64,000 bases of DNA from Celerinatantimonas yamalensis (GTDB lineage Bacteria; Pseudomonadota; Gammaproteobacteria; Enterobacterales; Celerinatantimonadaceae). The DNA is taken from positions 24,110-88,109 of the forward strand of contig NZ_JBEQCT010000011.1 in NCBI RefSeq assembly GCF_046054155.1. The letters are read 5' to 3'. The notes under the pieces are model-generated. The model did no database searches. It was given only the letters and a program-made list of their open reading frames with translations, and had not been told where the DNA came from. The position numbers and the translations under genes were made by a program. The first letter of the stretch is position 1, and each line of letters begins with the position of its first letter. This document shows, in pieces, positions 61,937 through 64,000 of the stretch.

Positions 61937-62599
61937 ATGAAAATATTACATATTGATTCTAGCATGGCGGGTGAACACTCCATCTCACGTGCAATGTCCT
62001 CATTGATAGTTCAGCAATTGCTGACAGCACATCAACAGGATGAAAACCAAGTTATTTATCATGATCTCTACGCACATCCTCCCTCTTTTCTCTCGGCTGT
62101 GGCCATGAAGGCAGTGCGCAGTGCCAACCTTGAGGGGCTATCTGATAAGGAACAAGCGGATGTTCGCGCGATTCACCAAGCTATTGATGAGCTTTTTGCC
62201 TGTGATGTGCTGGTTATTGGCGTGCCTATGTATAATCATACTATCCCCGCGGTGTTACATGCTTGGATTGATCAAATTTGTCAGGCTGGAAAAACCTTCC
62301 GTTATACGGAAACAGGCCCTGAAGGCTTAGTGGCAAATAAACCTATTTATATTGCTTCCTCCCGAGGTGGGATTTATTCCACGGCGGAAACCTTGCAATA
62401 TGACCAACAGGAGGTCTTCATGAAATCAATACTCAGTCTACTGGGCTTACAGGATATCCAGATTTTCCGCGCTGAAGGTATCGGTCTTGTAGAGCAGAGA
62501 GAGCAACGATTACTTGCTGTACAACAGCAGATCCAAGCATTTTCTTGGGGGCGAAACCATCAGGTGCAAGCCACCAGTGTGCCATTTATGGCGGAATAA
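61937..62599 (+). CDS. azoR: FMN-dependent NADH-azoreductase
   Basis: A 220-residue flavodoxin-fold enzyme. Start MKILHIDSSMAGEHSISRAM is the FMN phosphate loop; PMYNHTIPAVLHAWIDQICQAG and SSRGGIYS are the isoalloxazine contacts. It reduces azo dyes and quinones with NAD(P)H and protects against thiol stress. AAAGGAG precedes the ATG. Length is slightly above E. coli AzoR (201 aa) because of a C-terminal tail. Confidence 0.92.
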   Translation: MKILHIDSSMAGEHSISRAMSSLIVQQLLTAHQQDENQVIYHDLYAHPPSFLSAVAMKAVRSANLEGLSDKEQADVRAIHQAIDELFACDVLVIGVPMYNHTIPAVLHAWIDQICQAGKTFRYTETGPEGLVANKPIYIASSRGGIYSTAETLQYDQQEVFMKSILSLLGLQDIQIFRAEGIGLVEQREQRLLAVQQQIQAFSWGRNHQVQATSVPFMAE

Positions 62600-62769
62600 G
62601 TAGCAAAAAAGCACATGACGCTGGCCTTCGGAGAAAACGTTAGCGATCGCAGCAATCGAGATGTTCTTGGGGTTATTAAAAGCTGCGCATCGGGTCTAAA
62701 ATAGTGTGTTGATGCGGGACTCTTCCATTCGTTGTTGAGCGAGATTTATGGGCGATAGAGGAGATCCTT

Positions 62770-63517
62770 CTATATTTTCTGCAGCCTATTTTCGGCTTCA
62801 CGTACAGCAACGAATCGCCTTTTACGACTCCAATCGTATGCAACGAGAAAAAACATGGCGGTACCTGTCATGCCGCTAAGCGTAGTGATGGAAAGCGCAC
62901 ATCCGAACGCCCTTGGACCGTCGAATAAGTTTGTTGCTGTCCAAGAGCTATCGGGGCAAGGCCTGCACCCCAAAAAAGTGCCATAATGCGTGCTTGCATA
63001 AGTCTAGGCGTCACCGACTGAATGAGCATCGCAACAAGTGCCACTAACGATCCTTGACCAAGCATGTCGATAGCGCCAGTTACAAACAATGCCGTAAAGC
63101 TGCTTTGTCTGGCAAAGATAGCGAATGGAATAGCTAGAGCACATGCAAGAAAAGCTAAAGGGAAGATTCCCTTCCAGCCTTTCGCCCGACGAGGGCGGGA
63201 AGCAACCCAAGTCCCATACGACTGCAGGCGCGAACGTCAATGCCATCATCGATCCAACCTCAACCTGTGCGGACTGAAGCTGATAACCCTTTGCAAGTAG
63301 GCTAGGTAGCCACGCAGCGCTACCTTTAGATACCATCGCCAACAAGCCAATTTCAAGCAGGAGGCCGAACTGATCATCTGTCATACCAATCTCGTGATCG
63401 ATCGGTACCACAAGCAGCGATAGGACCAGGCGATCGAGCCAGGAGATAACAGCGATCAATCCAAGAAGCCCAATGGTTGTCCGGCCCGGTACTAGGGGGA
63501 GATTTTTGTGCGATCAT
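62770..63517 (-). pseudogene. decayed MFS transporter gene
   Basis: Minus-strand fragments in different frames: ATG 63517 region, then GLLGLIAVISWLDRLVLSLL (first helix), a jump to AAWLPSLLAKGYQLQSAQVEVG (normally mid-protein), then FVTGAIDMLGQGSLVALVAML and GALSITTLSGMTGTAMF-like late helices ending at 62770. The N-terminal half helices 2-6 are missing and at least two frameshifts are needed. GC appears higher than in the flanks, suggesting acquired DNA. Likely a Spinster-like or sugar/aromatic-acid MFS porter originally. Confidence 0.75.
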
Positions 63518-63788
63518 GGGGTTAAGCTTCTCACCGCTGCACCGCATCACGCAGACTTCTCGGAGTTAACTCATGCGCTCGTTATTGGAAGAAAGCGAGC
63601 GTAAATGGGTTGTCTGAACAGATAAATAGTGTAAAAACTCTAAGTCGGTATGTGCCCCGTTGCGAGATAAAAAAACCAACTCGCAAACGCCCTCATAGTG
63701 AGTTATAAACTTACAAAATTATGGCCAATTTTACTCAGCCACAACACATGCTTTGTTCGGCTTTAAAATACTTTAGGGGATGAAATTG

Positions 63789-63864
63789 TGGTGCTGATAG
63801 GCAGATTCGAACTGCCGACCTCACCCTTACCAAGGGTGCGCTCTACCAACTGAGCTATATCAGC
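63789..63864 (-). tRNA. tRNA-Thr (GGT anticodon)
   Basis: A 76-nt cloverleaf on the minus strand: acceptor GCTGATA / TATCAGC, anticodon stem CACCC / GGGTG with loop TTGGTAA (anticodon GGT), T loop GTTCGAATC and encoded CCA. It follows the 5S gene, as in rRNA operons with a distal tRNA-Thr. Confidence 0.95.
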
Positions 63865-63882
63865 ATCTACAAATAAACGGGC

Positions 63883-63910
63883 AAAAAAAAACCCAGCAAA
63901 GAAGCTGGGT
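63883..63910 (-). terminator. terminator after 5S rRNA
   Basis: ACCCAGC / GCTGGGT stem, 6-nt loop, followed on the minus strand by eight T. It lies between the 5S gene and the tRNA. Confidence 0.85.
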
Positions 63911-63922
63911 TCTAAATAAGAA

Positions 63923-64000
63923 GCCTGGCCGTGACCTACTTTCACATGGGGAAACCCCACACTATCATCGGCGCTGCTGCGTTTCACGGCTGAGTTCGGC
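63923..64000 (-). rRNA. rrf: 5S ribosomal RNA, 3' part (partial)
   Basis: The minus strand reads GCCGAACTCAGCCGTGAAAC, then GCAGCAGCGCCGATGATAGTG and ends GTCACGGCCAGGC, the typical 3' two-thirds of gammaproteobacterial 5S rRNA. The 5' part lies beyond the right edge. Confidence 0.93.

Noticed and set aside
63763..63987. 74-residue minus-strand frame across the tRNA and 5S region
   Set aside because: Its AQLVERTLGKGEVGSSNLP segment is the well-known spurious translation of a tRNA gene.

Overview
The window looks like a chromosome segment of a facultative, probably marine, estuarine or brackish-water gammaproteobacterium with moderate GC. Household genes resemble those of enterics and vibrios (gmk-rpoZ-spoT, yihD-srkA-dsbA, pgi, polB, dbpA, glgX). 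The betIBA-choXWV layout, a LuxO-like regulator and a CosR-like MarR protein resemble Vibrionaceae. The glycine-betaine and choline genes and the MscS channel point to a life with changing salinity. A Celerinatantimonas- or Vibrio-like relative is my guess; the sequence does not settle it.

Layout. 1-2.2 kb: the 3' end of a sugar-transferase-like gene, a nitrilase-superfamily amidohydrolase and an MscS channel. 2.3-12.4 kb: osmoprotectant island 1, with a GntR regulator and its own choline-dehydrogenase paralogue, then betI-betB-betA-choX-choW-choV. 12.4-28.5 kb: core genes (dps, grxB, gmk, rpoZ, spoT, a chemoreceptor with a C-terminal PilZ domain, an esterase, dsbA-srkA-yihD, pgi, polB, dbpA). 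28.5-32.7 kb: a broken GNAT gene, glgX, a 61-residue orphan and two tandem CsrB-type small RNAs on the minus strand. Each RNA lies about 157 bp downstream of a UvrY/GacA-like box, and a G-rich hexanucleotide repeat sits between them. 32.7-40.7 kb: osmoprotectant island 2, with a CosR-like MarR gene, a LysR gene and a proVW operon carrying three tandem proX paralogues. 40.7-47.7 kb: sucrose regulon scrK-scrB / scrY, scrA / scrR with repeated LacI-type operators and CRP sites. 47.8-53 kb: a four-gene phosphorelay operon (LuxO-like sigma-54 activator, HPt protein, FIST sensor, hybrid histidine kinase). 53-57.2 kb: small conserved genes, two Tim44-like paralogues and an alkyltransferase-like protein. 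57.6-63.5 kb: accessory segment with a GH28 pectinase, a decayed ISAs1-type element, a LysR/azoR pair and a decayed MFS gene. 63.8-64 kb: tRNA-Thr and the 3' end of a 5S rRNA, i.e. the end of an rRNA operon on the minus strand.

How it fits together. Choline is imported by ChoXWV and oxidised by BetA/BetB to glycine betaine. ProVWX imports ready-made betaine, with three binding proteins feeding one permease. BetI, a FadR-type GntR protein and a CosR-like protein probably divide control. Sucrose enters through ScrY and ScrA and is split by ScrB and ScrK under ScrR and CRP. The two Csr RNAs next to glgX, the FIST/LuxO relay and the PilZ chemoreceptor suggest linked control of carbon storage, surface behaviour and motility; this last link is inference.
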